Shown here: piece by piece, positions 1-6,953 of the stretch
Layout of the letters: the number at the start of each line of letters is the position of its first letter
Position numbering within the stretch: the stretch's first letter is position 1
Source of the DNA: JADHLJ01 sp038118725
GTDB lineage: Bacteria; Pseudomonadota; Alphaproteobacteria; Thalassobaculales; Thalassobaculaceae
Direction of reading: 5' to 3'
Length of the DNA: 14,896 nucleotides
Assembly: GCA_038118725.1 (NCBI GenBank)
Contig: JAYOIK010000097.1
Span: 1 to 14,896, forward strand
Made by a program: the position numbers and the translations under genes
Notes under the pieces: model-generated
The model's input: the letters and a program-made list of their open reading frames with translations, nothing else
The model's database searches: none
What the model was told of the DNA's origin: nothing

Positions 1-210
1 GGTTGATACACGCGAGGAAGTATCCGTCACGGTGACAAACTCGAGCCGGAGGCCCCGCCGTTCGCCAGGGCGACGATGGAGCGTGGTTTTGCGTTCTTCT
101 CCGTCGTCCTGGCGCAAGGCAGGACCTCGCGATGGTTGATACACGCGAGGAAGTATCCGTCACGGTGACAAACTCGAGCCGGAGGCCCTGCCGTTCGCCA
201 GGGCGACGGG
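1..210. repeat. Dispersed intergenic repeat, tandem copy
   Basis: Bases 1-75 recur at 134-208 with a single visible mismatch (C55 against T188), giving a direct repeat with a 133-bp period. The middle part (76-133) contains the inverted repeat GTCCTG...CAGGAC, and the repeated part contains TCGCC-AG-GGCGA and GTCAC-G-GTGAC. The same composite is found at 4697-4847 and, shortened and diverged, at 6008-6116. All copies lie between genes, as expected for a non-coding family of REP/MITE type. I do not recognise a named family. The left end may continue outside the window. Confidence 0.8.
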
Positions 211-244
211 CTAGCCGAGCACATCTCTCACCCACGCTTCGTCA

Positions 245-280
245 TCCCGGACTCGATCCGGGACCCACGCCTGGGAGGCG
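245..280. repeat. REP-like palindrome
   Basis: The perfect inverted repeat TCCCGGA-CTCGA-TCCGGGA (245-263) is followed at once by CGCC-TGGGA-GGCG (268-280). The phrase 'GTCATCCCGGA..TCCGGGACCCA' is a common intergenic repeat motif in many alphaproteobacterial genomes (recalled from general knowledge, not searched). It lies between the tandem repeat and the 3' end of the cupin gene. Confidence 0.6.
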
Positions 281-342
281 CCGGTTGATCAATCCTAGGC
301 AAGCATGAGAGATCTCACGTCGTGTTCAAAGCTTTACAGCGA

Positions 343-381
343 GGATTGCCTGTGGTCGCGCGCGAGCGACGTGAGCAATCC
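343..381. repeat. Long imperfect hairpin in gene-free region
   Basis: Outer arms GGATTGC (343-349) and GCAATCC (375-381) enclose inner arms GTCGC (355-359) and GCGAC (366-370) around a GC-rich loop. It has no following T-run, so it is not a standard intrinsic terminator for the leftward cupin gene, although it lies downstream of that gene's stop. It resembles REP-type structured intergenic elements. I see nothing gene-like in the rest of 211-466. Confidence 0.5.
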
Positions 382-466
382 GTCAGTTGGAGGGGCGAGG
401 CTGGACGGGATATCTCGCCGGCTTGCCAAGGACTGATTCACGCGGACTGGCAAAAGGCGCGCAACG

Positions 467-1213
467 TCAAACCGTCGACGCATAAATCCGCGCGGACTCC
501 TCAAAACCAATTACCGGCGCGCGGATCAGGCCGTTTTCCAGTTTCGTCGCGCCCAGGGGATCAACCGGCTCCATGACATAGGCGGGCTCTCCAGGCTCAA
601 GTCGGGAGACGATGACATCGAAGGTCGACGCCGGGCCCCCCGATGGCACGAACCAATGCACGTTGTCGCGTTCGGTGCTCATCGTCGATATCGCCCCGGT
701 CTCCAAAATCCGGTCGCCGGTCTCACGCAGCAGAAGCGCGCCGTCGACCTCGCCGACACGATCAAAGTTTCGCACCCTAAACGCTCCCCGTACGATCAGA
801 TGCGCCGAGACCATATGACGGTGGGCATGGGGTGTTATGACGTCATTGGCGCCGAAGTCGAACAAGGCGCTCGCGAAGCGAAGACGTCTTGGGGTGCCCT
901 TCTCATCAAGGAACCTGATGGCTGTCTTGAAGGGATAGCTCGGCAAGGCTCTACCGACTTTTCCTTGGCGCGCGTCCCGGAGGGCCGCGATGACTTGGCT
1001 GATATCGATATCGCGGGAGAAACGCTCGACCTCGGCTTGCCAGGCGCTCGGCGTGATTTCCCCGCGAGCGAGGCTTAGCGCGAGTTCCTGTTGCCGCGCC
1101 AACCAGGGGCTTTCGTCGGCGCGTGCGACGCCGAGGCCCGCGAGATGCGTCAGCGCCGCATAGACCGGGAAGGTTGTTAGAGCCGATGCAAGAAGGTTTC
1201 TGCGCGAAATCAT
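467..1213 (-). CDS. Tat-exported cupin-fold protein, function unknown
   Basis: A 248-aa protein. The N-terminus has a twin-arginine motif (SRRNLL, residues 3-8), a hydrophobic stretch (about 9-30) and a likely cleavage site after ARA (residue 32), so it is probably folded in the cytoplasm and exported to the periplasm by Tat. Residues about 115-205 look like a small beta-barrel cupin: a histidine cluster HAHRH (129-133) plus His186 (NVHWF) could bind one metal, as in cysteine-dioxygenase-like cupins. The usual glutamate of cupin motif 1 is not obvious. Residues 33-110 match nothing I recognise. The ATG at 1211-1213 has only a weak GAAG upstream. It starts 49 bases after the stop of the RsmI fusion on the same strand and may be the last gene of that operon. 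The substrate is unknown. Confidence 0.75.
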   Translation of the reverse strand: MISRRNLLASALTTFPVYAALTHLAGLGVARADESPWLARQQELALSLARGEITPSAWQAEVERFSRDIDISQVIAALRDARQGKVGRALPSYPFKTAIRFLDEKGTPRRLRFASALFDFGANDVITPHAHRHMVSAHLIVRGAFRVRNFDRVGEVDGALLLRETGDRILETGAISTMSTERDNVHWFVPSGGPASTFDVIVSRLEPGEPAYVMEPVDPLGATKLENGLIRAPVIGFEESARIYASTV

Positions 1214-1262
1214 TCTTCAACTATCGTCATGAATTGCGGCGTTTTCAAGACAGGCTCACGCC

Positions 1263-2549
1263 TCATTCACGCTCGCCCTTCATCGTCAAAACCAGTTGAA
1301 ACATCTCCCGTCTGGGAGCCCCGGTGGCCTTGGCGAGGGCGGCGCTGATCGCCTTGGTCGGCAGACCGGCCTCGATCAGACTCTCGGTCATGCGCAGGAT
1401 ATCATCCCCAAGACCGGTCTCGGCGGTCGCCTTGTCGGCGCGGTCGACGACAATGGTGAATTCGCCGCGCACCTGGTCCCGTGCCGCCAGAACCTCGCGC
1501 ACCTCGCTCGCAAGGGCACGGATAACTTCCTCACCGGGCTTGGTCATGTTTCGGCAAACCGCCACCCGGCGGTCGCCAATCTCGGCGATCAGATCCGACA
1601 GCGTGTCGAGAAGTCGTTGCGGCGCCTCAAGGAACACCAGTGAGTAGGGGGCGCTCGCATGTTCCGCCAGTGCCTTGCGCCGGTCGCCGGTTTTGCGCGG
1701 GGGAAAGCCGATGAAGCGGAAATCGTCGGCGGGCAAGCCCGAGATCGCCAAGGCCGAGGTAACCGCGTCGGGGCCGGGCACCGGGGATATGAGAATGTTC
1801 TCCGCCGCCGCCGCGCGCACCAGCACGAAGCCGGGATCCGAGATCAACGGCATGCCCGCCTCGGAGACCAGTGCCACCCGCGAGCCCTCGATCAGACGGT
1901 TCAGCACCCGGTCGACTCGATCGCGTTCATTGTGGTCGTGCAGGGACAGCATCTCCGGCGCTCCCTTGCCGAGCAGGGCGCGGGTGGTGCGGGTATCCTC
2001 GGCGACGATGAGGTCGGCGCCGCGCAGGGTCGCCAGCGCGCGCGGCGAGAGATCGGCGATATTGCCGATCGGCGTCGCGACCACGAACAGCGCGCCGTCA
2101 TCCGGGCCCGGCGCGGCGGTTTGCTGGAAGACCATCTCCAATGCCGAGCCCGCCTCGCGCAGCGGCTCGATCAGCGCCCGTTCCAGGGCCGCCGAGCCCT
2201 TTTCCGCGTCAATACAGAGGCTGCGCGGCTGTGGGTCCGGGTGCTTGCGAATAATCAGTGGGTCACCGGGAATATAGGTCGGGTTGACGCGCGCCCGCAC
2301 GGTCTCCTCGACGCTCCCGACCCGGATCGTCACCTCCACCGGGCCGCGCAGGCCGAGCAACGCGCTCTCGTCCCAGGCGGCGTCGATGCCGATGATGCAG
2401 GTGCCCGAGGTTGTGACCGAGGCGTCGGGCGTAAGCTCGAAGGTATTCGCATGGGTGGCGCGGATATTCGGGTGCCCCTTGGCCCGGATGACGACCGGCT
2501 CGGGCCGCGTCCAGCGGCTGCTTCTCGCGGCATCTCGGCGGGCGTTCAT
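1263..2549 (-). CDS. rsmI: DUF371-RsmI fusion: 16S rRNA (C1402-2'-O) methyltransferase family
   Basis: A 428-aa two-domain protein. Residues about 18-145 match the DUF371 family, seen mainly in archaea, through KGHPNIRATHANTFELT and the later GTCIIGID; its function is unknown. Residues about 152-428 are a complete RsmI-type SAM methyltransferase of the tetrapyrrole-methylase fold: VATPIGNIADLSPRA (157-171), AEDTRTTR (183-190), VSEAGMPLISDPG (228-240) and VPGPDAVTSAL (257-267). RsmI methylates the 2'-O of C1402 in 16S rRNA helix 44. Usual RsmI is about 280-290 aa, so the first ~150 residues are extra. The motif VSEAGMPLISDPG differs from the common VSDAGTPL, suggesting a divergent paralogue rather than the housekeeping copy (inference). 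The ATG overlaps the stop of the upstream A1408 methyltransferase gene (ATGA, 2546-2549), implying translational coupling. Confidence 0.88.
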   Translation of the reverse strand: MNARRDAARSSRWTRPEPVVIRAKGHPNIRATHANTFELTPDASVTTSGTCIIGIDAAWDESALLGLRGPVEVTIRVGSVEETVRARVNPTYIPGDPLIIRKHPDPQPRSLCIDAEKGSAALERALIEPLREAGSALEMVFQQTAAPGPDDGALFVVATPIGNIADLSPRALATLRGADLIVAEDTRTTRALLGKGAPEMLSLHDHNERDRVDRVLNRLIEGSRVALVSEAGMPLISDPGFVLVRAAAAENILISPVPGPDAVTSALAISGLPADDFRFIGFPPRKTGDRRKALAEHASAPYSLVFLEAPQRLLDTLSDLIAEIGDRRVAVCRNMTKPGEEVIRALASEVREVLAARDQVRGEFTIVVDRADKATAETGLGDDILRMTESLIEAGLPTKAISAALAKATGAPRREMFQLVLTMKGERE

Positions 2550-3232
2550 GGCATATCTCCAGCCGCGTCGGCGCTGGCTTCCAGCAACAGGGTGCGGCGG
2601 GCGCCACCACGCACCAGTTGGCGGCCCCAGCGGGTGCGCACCGGCGGATCACCGGCGAAGATCTCGCGGGTCTCCAGGATAAAACCGGCGGCCTTGTAAA
2701 TCTCGGGAAGCGCCGGGCTGTCCGCCGGATCGGGCATCTCGCCAAGGCCAAGGCGCTCCATATAGGGGCGGTCGGCGATCACCGTGTAGTTCAGCAGCAC
2801 CCTGAGCCCGGCGCCGGGCTTGCAAAGGCCGCGCAGGCCCGCGAGGCCCTCCGGATCGGGTTCGGCGACGATCCGCATGAGGGAACCCCAGGGATAGTTC
2901 ACCGTGACCTGATCGGCGCGCCCGGCGAAGGGGCCGGGCAGGCGCTCGGCCGCGGCGCGAAAGAACAGGGCATTGGCGAGCCCGCCCTTGCGCGGCGCGG
3001 CGGCGGCCTTCCGCGAGGCCTCGGCCATGTTTTCGGAGACCGCGTCGATCCCGATCACCAGACGCTCGGGCGCGGCGCGGGCCACGTCGATGACATGACG
3101 TCCGTCACCGGTGCCGACATCGATCTCCATCGCTTCGAACGCCTCGACCGCTGTCTCAAACGCCTCAAGATCGATCGGCGTGGCGCGTTTTCCGACGACG
3201 CGATCAAAAAGGCTCGCCTTGGCCATCGCCAT
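2546..3232 (-). CDS. 16S rRNA (adenine1408-N1)-methyltransferase, NpmA/KamB type
   Basis: A 228-aa Rossmann-fold SAM methyltransferase. The core IDVGTGDGR (37-45), IGID (60-63), ENMAEASRKA, RKGGLANALFF and AAAERLPG reads closely like NpmA (IDLGTGDGR, IGID, KKPSKGGLSNVVF, AAAESLP), as recalled. Two tryptophans that stack on the flipped-out A1408 in NpmA are both present: W115 in YPWGSL and W202 in RWGRQL, the latter in a basic C-terminal stretch ending GGARRT. Known members methylate N1 of A1408 and give resistance to many aminoglycosides, including kanamycin and apramycin. The open frame extends upstream to 3325, but homology begins near GKRATPIDL, so I start at ATG 3230-3232; ATG 3224-3226 is also possible. 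A GAGGGA lies 14 bases upstream. The gene overlaps the following DUF371-RsmI gene by 4 bases. Confidence 0.87.
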   Translation of the reverse strand: MAMAKASLFDRVVGKRATPIDLEAFETAVEAFEAMEIDVGTGDGRHVIDVARAAPERLVIGIDAVSENMAEASRKAAAAPRKGGLANALFFRAAAERLPGPFAGRADQVTVNYPWGSLMRIVAEPDPEGLAGLRGLCKPGAGLRVLLNYTVIADRPYMERLGLGEMPDPADSPALPEIYKAAGFILETREIFAGDPPVRTRWGRQLVRGGARRTLLLEASADAAGDMP

Positions 3233-3403
3233 CCATCCCAGAGCGGTCCCTCGCGGGGGCGAGGTGAAGGGGCATGCTAAACCAGGATTGGCAGGCCGTG
3301 AAATCGTCGCGTTCCCTTGGACCATGCATCATTTCCATCATCTCCCCGCGACGGTATATCCCGCGCGGTTCAGCGGCGATATGCTGGAGCTATCTCGTTT
3401 TTC

Positions 3404-3408
3404 AGGAG
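3404..3408 (+). promoter_or_regulatory. Ribosome binding site fixing the M20 amidase start
   Basis: AGGAG lies 7 bases before the ATG at 3416-3418. The frame is open from 3317, but the extra 33 residues have no family match, so this site decides the start. The 183-bp spacer 3233-3415, shared with the divergent A1408 methyltransferase gene, shows no promoter I would defend. Confidence 0.75.
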
Positions 3409-3415
3409 CCCCGTC

Positions 3416-4663
3416 ATGCCACAAGCCCGCCACGACAATCTTAGAATCGACGAGGACCGGCTTTGGGCCTCGCTCATGGACGCGGCCAAGATCGGGCCGG
3501 GCGACTTTGGTGGCAACCGCCGGCTGGCGCTGACCGACGAGGACAAGGAGATGCGCGATGTCTTCGTCGAGTGGTGCGAGGCGTCGGGATGCACCGTCAC
3601 CGTCGACCAGGCCGGTAACATCCGCGCCCGCTATGAAGGCCAGGAGGATCTGCCGCCGGTGCTGATCGGAAGCCATCTGGACACCCAAGTCGCGGGCGGT
3701 CGTTTTGACGGCATTCTCGGGGTGTTGGCGGGGCTGGAGATCATCCGGGTCCTGAAGGACGCGGGCATCCGACCCAAGCGCCCGATCGAGGTGGTGAACT
3801 GGACCAATGAGGAGGGCGCGCGTTTCTCGCCGCCGATGGCCGCCTCGCGCGTGTTCTCGGGCGAGCAGAGCATCGAGTGGCTGCACGGGCTTAGCGATGA
3901 TGACGGCATCGCCTTCGGCGATGAGTTGGCGCGGATTGGCTATCTCGGCGAGGCCGATGCCGGGCCGAGACCCATCGACTCCTATTTCGAGCTGCATATC
4001 GAGCAGGGGCCGGACCTTGAGGCCGCCGGTATTCCGCTGGGGATCGTGACCGGCGGCTATACCGCCTATGGCTTGATCGTGAATTTTCTCGGCACCAACG
4101 CGCATTCCGGGCCGACGCCGATGGAAAAGCGTAGCAACGCCCTGGTCGGGGCGGCCAAGCTGATCGACGCGGTCAATGATATCGGCTGGAAATACGCGCC
4201 GATCGGCAAATCCACCTCGTCCAGGCTGGTGATCTGGCCGAACAAGCCCGGTATTCTGCCCAGCGCGGCCGAGGTTACGGTGGATGTCCGGCATATAGAC
4301 CCCGAGGTTACGGAGCGGATGCGGGTCGAGATGCACGAGGCGCTCGCCACCGCCGCGGAGGAGGCGCGGGTCGGTTTCGAAATCGTGACCGATTGGTTCT
4401 TCGGCGATGTCGCGTTTGATCCGGATCTGACCGCGCTGGTCCGGCAAACCGCCGAGGATATCGGGGTGCCGGCGATGGACATTCACAGTCAGGCCGGCCA
4501 CGACGCCTATTGCGTATCGGACTCGGCGCCGGCGATCCTGCTGTTCAGCCCCTGTGTCGACGGCATCACCCACAACGAGGCGGAAGACGTGATCCCGGAA
4601 GACACCTGGCCCTCGGTCAATGTCCTGCTGCAAGCGGTCCTAAGGCGCGCGGATCGGGACTAG
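3416..4663 (+). CDS. M20-family Zn-dependent amidase (N-carbamoyl-L-amino acid hydrolase / allantoate amidohydrolase type)
   Basis: A 415-aa cytosolic hydrolase of normal family length. The binuclear metal-site residues of the AmaB/HyuC/AllC group are visible: H87 (GSHLDT), D98 (GGRFDG), E132/E133 (NEEGARF), H194 (HIEQGP) and H386 (GITHNEAE). The dimerisation-domain motif is NAHSGPTPM (228-236), against the common GHAGTTPM, and the substrate-side AGHDA (360-364) is present. Family members cleave N-carbamoyl or ureido groups from amino acids, allantoate or beta-ureidopropionate; the substrate here cannot be chosen from sequence. No hydantoinase or allantoinase gene is adjacent. It ends in TAG. 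It is divergent from the rRNA methyltransferase operon and is followed by a dispersed repeat. Confidence 0.88.
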   Translation: MPQARHDNLRIDEDRLWASLMDAAKIGPGDFGGNRRLALTDEDKEMRDVFVEWCEASGCTVTVDQAGNIRARYEGQEDLPPVLIGSHLDTQVAGGRFDGILGVLAGLEIIRVLKDAGIRPKRPIEVVNWTNEEGARFSPPMAASRVFSGEQSIEWLHGLSDDDGIAFGDELARIGYLGEADAGPRPIDSYFELHIEQGPDLEAAGIPLGIVTGGYTAYGLIVNFLGTNAHSGPTPMEKRSNALVGAAKLIDAVNDIGWKYAPIGKSTSSRLVIWPNKPGILPSAAEVTVDVRHIDPEVTERMRVEMHEALATAAEEARVGFEIVTDWFFGDVAFDPDLTALVRQTAEDIGVPAMDIHSQAGHDAYCVSDSAPAILLFSPCVDGITHNEAEDVIPEDTWPSVNVLLQAVLRRADRD

Positions 4664-4696
4664 ACATTTGGTTTTTCGATCGATTTCCACACCCGG

Positions 4697-4847
4697 CCGT
4701 TCGCCAGGGCGACGGTGGAGCGCGGTTTCGCGTTCTTCTCCGTTGTCCTGGCGCAAGGCAGGACCCCGCGATGGAAGATCAAAGCGAGGAAGCGTCCGTC
4801 ACGCTGACACCGCCGAGCCGGAGGCCCCACCGTTCGCCAGGGCGACA
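4697..4847. repeat. Dispersed intergenic repeat, second locus
   Basis: This is closely similar to bases 57-208: CCGTTCGCCAGGGCGACG, then GCGTTCTTCTCCG, then TCCTGGCGCAAGGCAGGACC, then GCGAGGAAG, GTCCGTCACG and CCGTTCGCCAGGGCGAC again. It starts and ends with the same TTCGCCAGGGCGAC block. It fills the gap between the M20 amidase stop (4663) and the end of the monooxygenase pseudogene (4862). Confidence 0.8.
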
Positions 4848-4861
4848 GGTAAAAGAATCTC

Positions 4862-5920
4862 TCACGCCACCGATTGCCAGTCCGTCGCGTAGTTGGTGAA
4901 AGGGGTTTCGATCCGGCGGACGTCGCTGGCTATCTCTCCCAAGGGGCCGGGGTCGGTATCCGTGGGAATGAACAGCGACAAGGCATCGGTAAGGCCGCCA
5001 TAGCGTTCGGAGATCCGGTCGGCGATCACATCATGGGTGCCGACAATCGCGAAGAGGTTGAGAACGTCATCGGGGATCTGCGCCGCCATCTCGTCCCAGC
5101 GTCCCTGGGTCGGGAAAGGGCGCAACTTCAATCCCAGTTCCTCAAGGCCATGCAATCTCAAGACATTCCACTAAGCCCTTGTGGAACAATAAAAAGCGAT
5201 GCGAAACTGGATATAGTCGCTCATCCGTTCAACGGCTTCCTCGTCCTTGCCGGTGGCGAGGAAACCACCCGCCACCACCTCGATCCGCTCGCGCGCCCGG
5301 CCGCCGCGATCGAGACCGGCGGTGATCTCTGGCAGGCATTTCTCGGCGATATGGCGCTGGGTGTTGAAGGGATGCAGGCGCACCCCGTCCGCGACTTCGC
5401 CCGCCGCGCGCAGCATCGCCGGGCCGACGGCGGACATTGCGATCGGAATACGCGGCAGGCCGAGCGGACGCGGCGCGAAATTCGGTGTTGTAAGGGTAAG
5501 CGTGTAGTGCTCGCTGTGGTAATCCAGCGGCTCCTCGGTCTCCCAGGCGCGCCACACCGCGCGAACCGCGCCGATATAGTCGCGCATGCGCGGCGCCGGC
5601 GGGCTCCAGGGGATGCCGTAGCGCCGTTCGTTGTGGCCCTTCACTTGCGAGCCGAGACCGAGATAGAACCGCCCGCCCGAAAGCTTGTTGAGATCCCAGG
5701 CCGCGTGCGCGGTCACCGTCGCGCTGCGAGGGAAGGCGATCATCACGGCGGTGCCGAGTTGCACCCGCTCGGTCGCCATGGCCGCCGCCGTCAGCGCCGG
5801 AATCGGGCCATGCGCGTTCTCAAGCGCCACGATCCCGTCGAAACCCGCACCCTCCGCCGCCTTGGCCGCGGACTGGGATTTACGCGGGTCGTCATTGGGA
5901 ATTTGGTAGATGATACGCAT
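4862..5920 (-). pseudogene. LLM-class (luciferase-like, F420/FMN) oxidoreductase, interrupted by an in-frame TAG
   Basis: The minus-strand frame from ATG 5918-5920 encodes a luciferase-like TIM-barrel oxidoreductase: start MRIIYQIPNDDP, GAGFDGIVALEN, ERVQLGTAV, LSGGRFYLGLGSQVKGH, RRYG and RMRDYIGAVRAVW. After 249 codons it meets TAG at 5171-5173, then continues in the same frame for 102 codons (WNVLRLHGLEELG, GRWDEMAAQIPDD, FAIVGTHD) to TGA at 4862. The joined length (about 350 codons) and continuous homology show a single gene with a nonsense codon; the family would have Tyr there (STRAY, recalled), one base away. Codons just before the stop (TGT, ACA, AGG, GCT) are less GC-rich than the rest. 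There is no clear Shine-Dalgarno before the ATG. F420-dependent oxidation of an unknown substrate is the family's usual role. It could be a true pseudogene, a sequencing error, or a read-through product. Confidence 0.8.
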
Positions 5921-6007
5921 CGGCTCGGGGTCCGGTTTCTCGCTGGATTGAAAGGCCGCGCGAGAATAGATCGGCCTTGGACCGGGGTCTATCGCGAACC
6001 AGATTCA

Positions 6008-6116
6008 TCGTCGTCCTTGCGAACGGCGGGACTTCGCGATGGAAGATCGAGGCGAGGAAGTATCCGTCACGCTGACACCGCCGAGCCGTGGGCCCTGCCG
6101 TGCGCCAGGGCGACGG
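6008..6116. repeat. Dispersed intergenic repeat, third (partial) copy
   Basis: This is a diverged partial copy of the repeat at 4697-4847: TCGTCCTTGCGAACGGCGGGAC, then CGCGATGGAAGATC, GCGAGGAAG, TATCCGTCACGCTGACACCG and GCCAGGGCGACGG. It lies in the gap 5921-6182 between the monooxygenase pseudogene start and the racemase-fold gene end. I see nothing else in that gap. Confidence 0.72.
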
Positions 6117-6182
6117 TGGTGCTTCCCCACCGCTTGCCCTCGTGAAAACGGGGGGCGGGATGACGACGCGTGGGAAAACCCC

Positions 6183-6926
6183 TCAAAACTCCCGCAAGAC
6201 CCGGCCATAGCCCTCGAACCTGTCCTCGATGCCGACGGTTCTGAGCCCGTGCCAGTAGCTGACCGAGTTGATGGCGATGACCGGTTTGCCGCGCTTTTGT
6301 TCCTCCGCCTCGGCTTGGCGCATGAAATGCAGATTGGTGCCGAATTGGACTATGGCGTCCACGTTGGGGCCGTCGATCTCGTTCAGGGCCTTGGAGAGTT
6401 CCTCGCCGGAGACCTCGGCGATGGCGACCGGGCTCGGGCATTTCAGGCCGATGAAATTGACGACCTCGTAGTCCAGATCGGCGAAGAACTGACTGATATG
6501 ACGATCCGCCACCGGCATGTAGGGCGAGAGAATGGCGATCCGCTTGGCGCCCAGCTTCTCCAGCGCCGCGGCCACCGCGAAGGAGCCGCCGGTGACCGGC
6601 ACGCCGGTGCGTTCCTCCAGCATCTCGCGCCGCTTCAGCGAGGCTTCGTATCCGTCCCAGACGATCAGCGACGACATCCCGACGATCAGCAACCCCGGAC
6701 AGGCGGTCATGACCCGGTCGACGGCGGCGACCAGATCCGCCTCGCTCAGACGGACCATCTTGTCGAAGTCATCATCCGAGTTGATGGCCATGTTCGGAAT
6801 GCCGATCCGCGCCACATGGGTGGTGATGCCGTCGCCACGCAGATCGTCGAAATCCGGCTGCACGATGGTGTTGGTGGAGGGAACGACCGTCCCGATCTTA
6901 AGCTTCCAGCCGCGTTGATCCGGCAT
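6183..6926 (-). CDS. Asp/Glu racemase-fold protein (maleate isomerase / arylmalonate decarboxylase superfamily) without the catalytic cysteines
   Basis: A 247-aa protein with the two-lobed fold pattern of this superfamily: IGTVVPSTNT (11-20), LIVGMSSLIVWDG (80-92), VPVTGGSFAVAAALEKLGAKRIAILSPY (two-lobe hinge region, 109-136), VQFGTNLHF (193-201), PVIAINSVSYWHGLR and GYGRVL at the end. In arylmalonate decarboxylase and maleate isomerase the proton-relay cysteines lie in the second and fourth of these; here the matching places hold Met84 and Phe195. The only two cysteines, C76 and C163, are elsewhere. It may use another mechanism or another reaction. The ATG at 6924-6926 has GGGAGA about 7 bases upstream. 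It lies 27 bases behind a 66-aa gene on the same strand, so the two are probably co-transcribed. Confidence 0.78.
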   Translation of the reverse strand: MPDQRGWKLKIGTVVPSTNTIVQPDFDDLRGDGITTHVARIGIPNMAINSDDDFDKMVRLSEADLVAAVDRVMTACPGLLIVGMSSLIVWDGYEASLKRREMLEERTGVPVTGGSFAVAAALEKLGAKRIAILSPYMPVADRHISQFFADLDYEVVNFIGLKCPSPVAIAEVSGEELSKALNEIDGPNVDAIVQFGTNLHFMRQAEAEEQKRGKPVIAINSVSYWHGLRTVGIEDRFEGYGRVLREF

Positions 6927-6953
6927 CGTGCATTCTCCCGACGGATGATGGTG

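Noticed and set aside
1659..2699. Plus-strand open frame of over 300 codons opposite the DUF371-RsmI gene.
   Set aside because: The minus strand encodes recognisable DUF371 and RsmI motifs across the same stretch; the plus-strand translation is Arg/Gly-rich without any motif.
2546..3325. A longer start (3325) for the A1408 methyltransferase.
   Set aside because: The extra 31 residues are Pro/Gly-rich, have no counterpart in NpmA/KamB proteins, and no good ribosome site supports them.
3338..4633. Long minus-strand open frame opposite the M20 amidase.
   Set aside because: The plus strand encodes a full, motif-complete amidase; the antisense frame has arginine- and histidine-rich, family-less sequence typical of GC-rich shadow frames.
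3416..6926. A hydantoin-use cluster (carbamoylase plus hydantoin racemase).
   Set aside because: No hydantoinase is present, the genes are on opposite strands with a pseudogene and repeats between them, and the racemase-fold protein lacks the catalytic cysteines.
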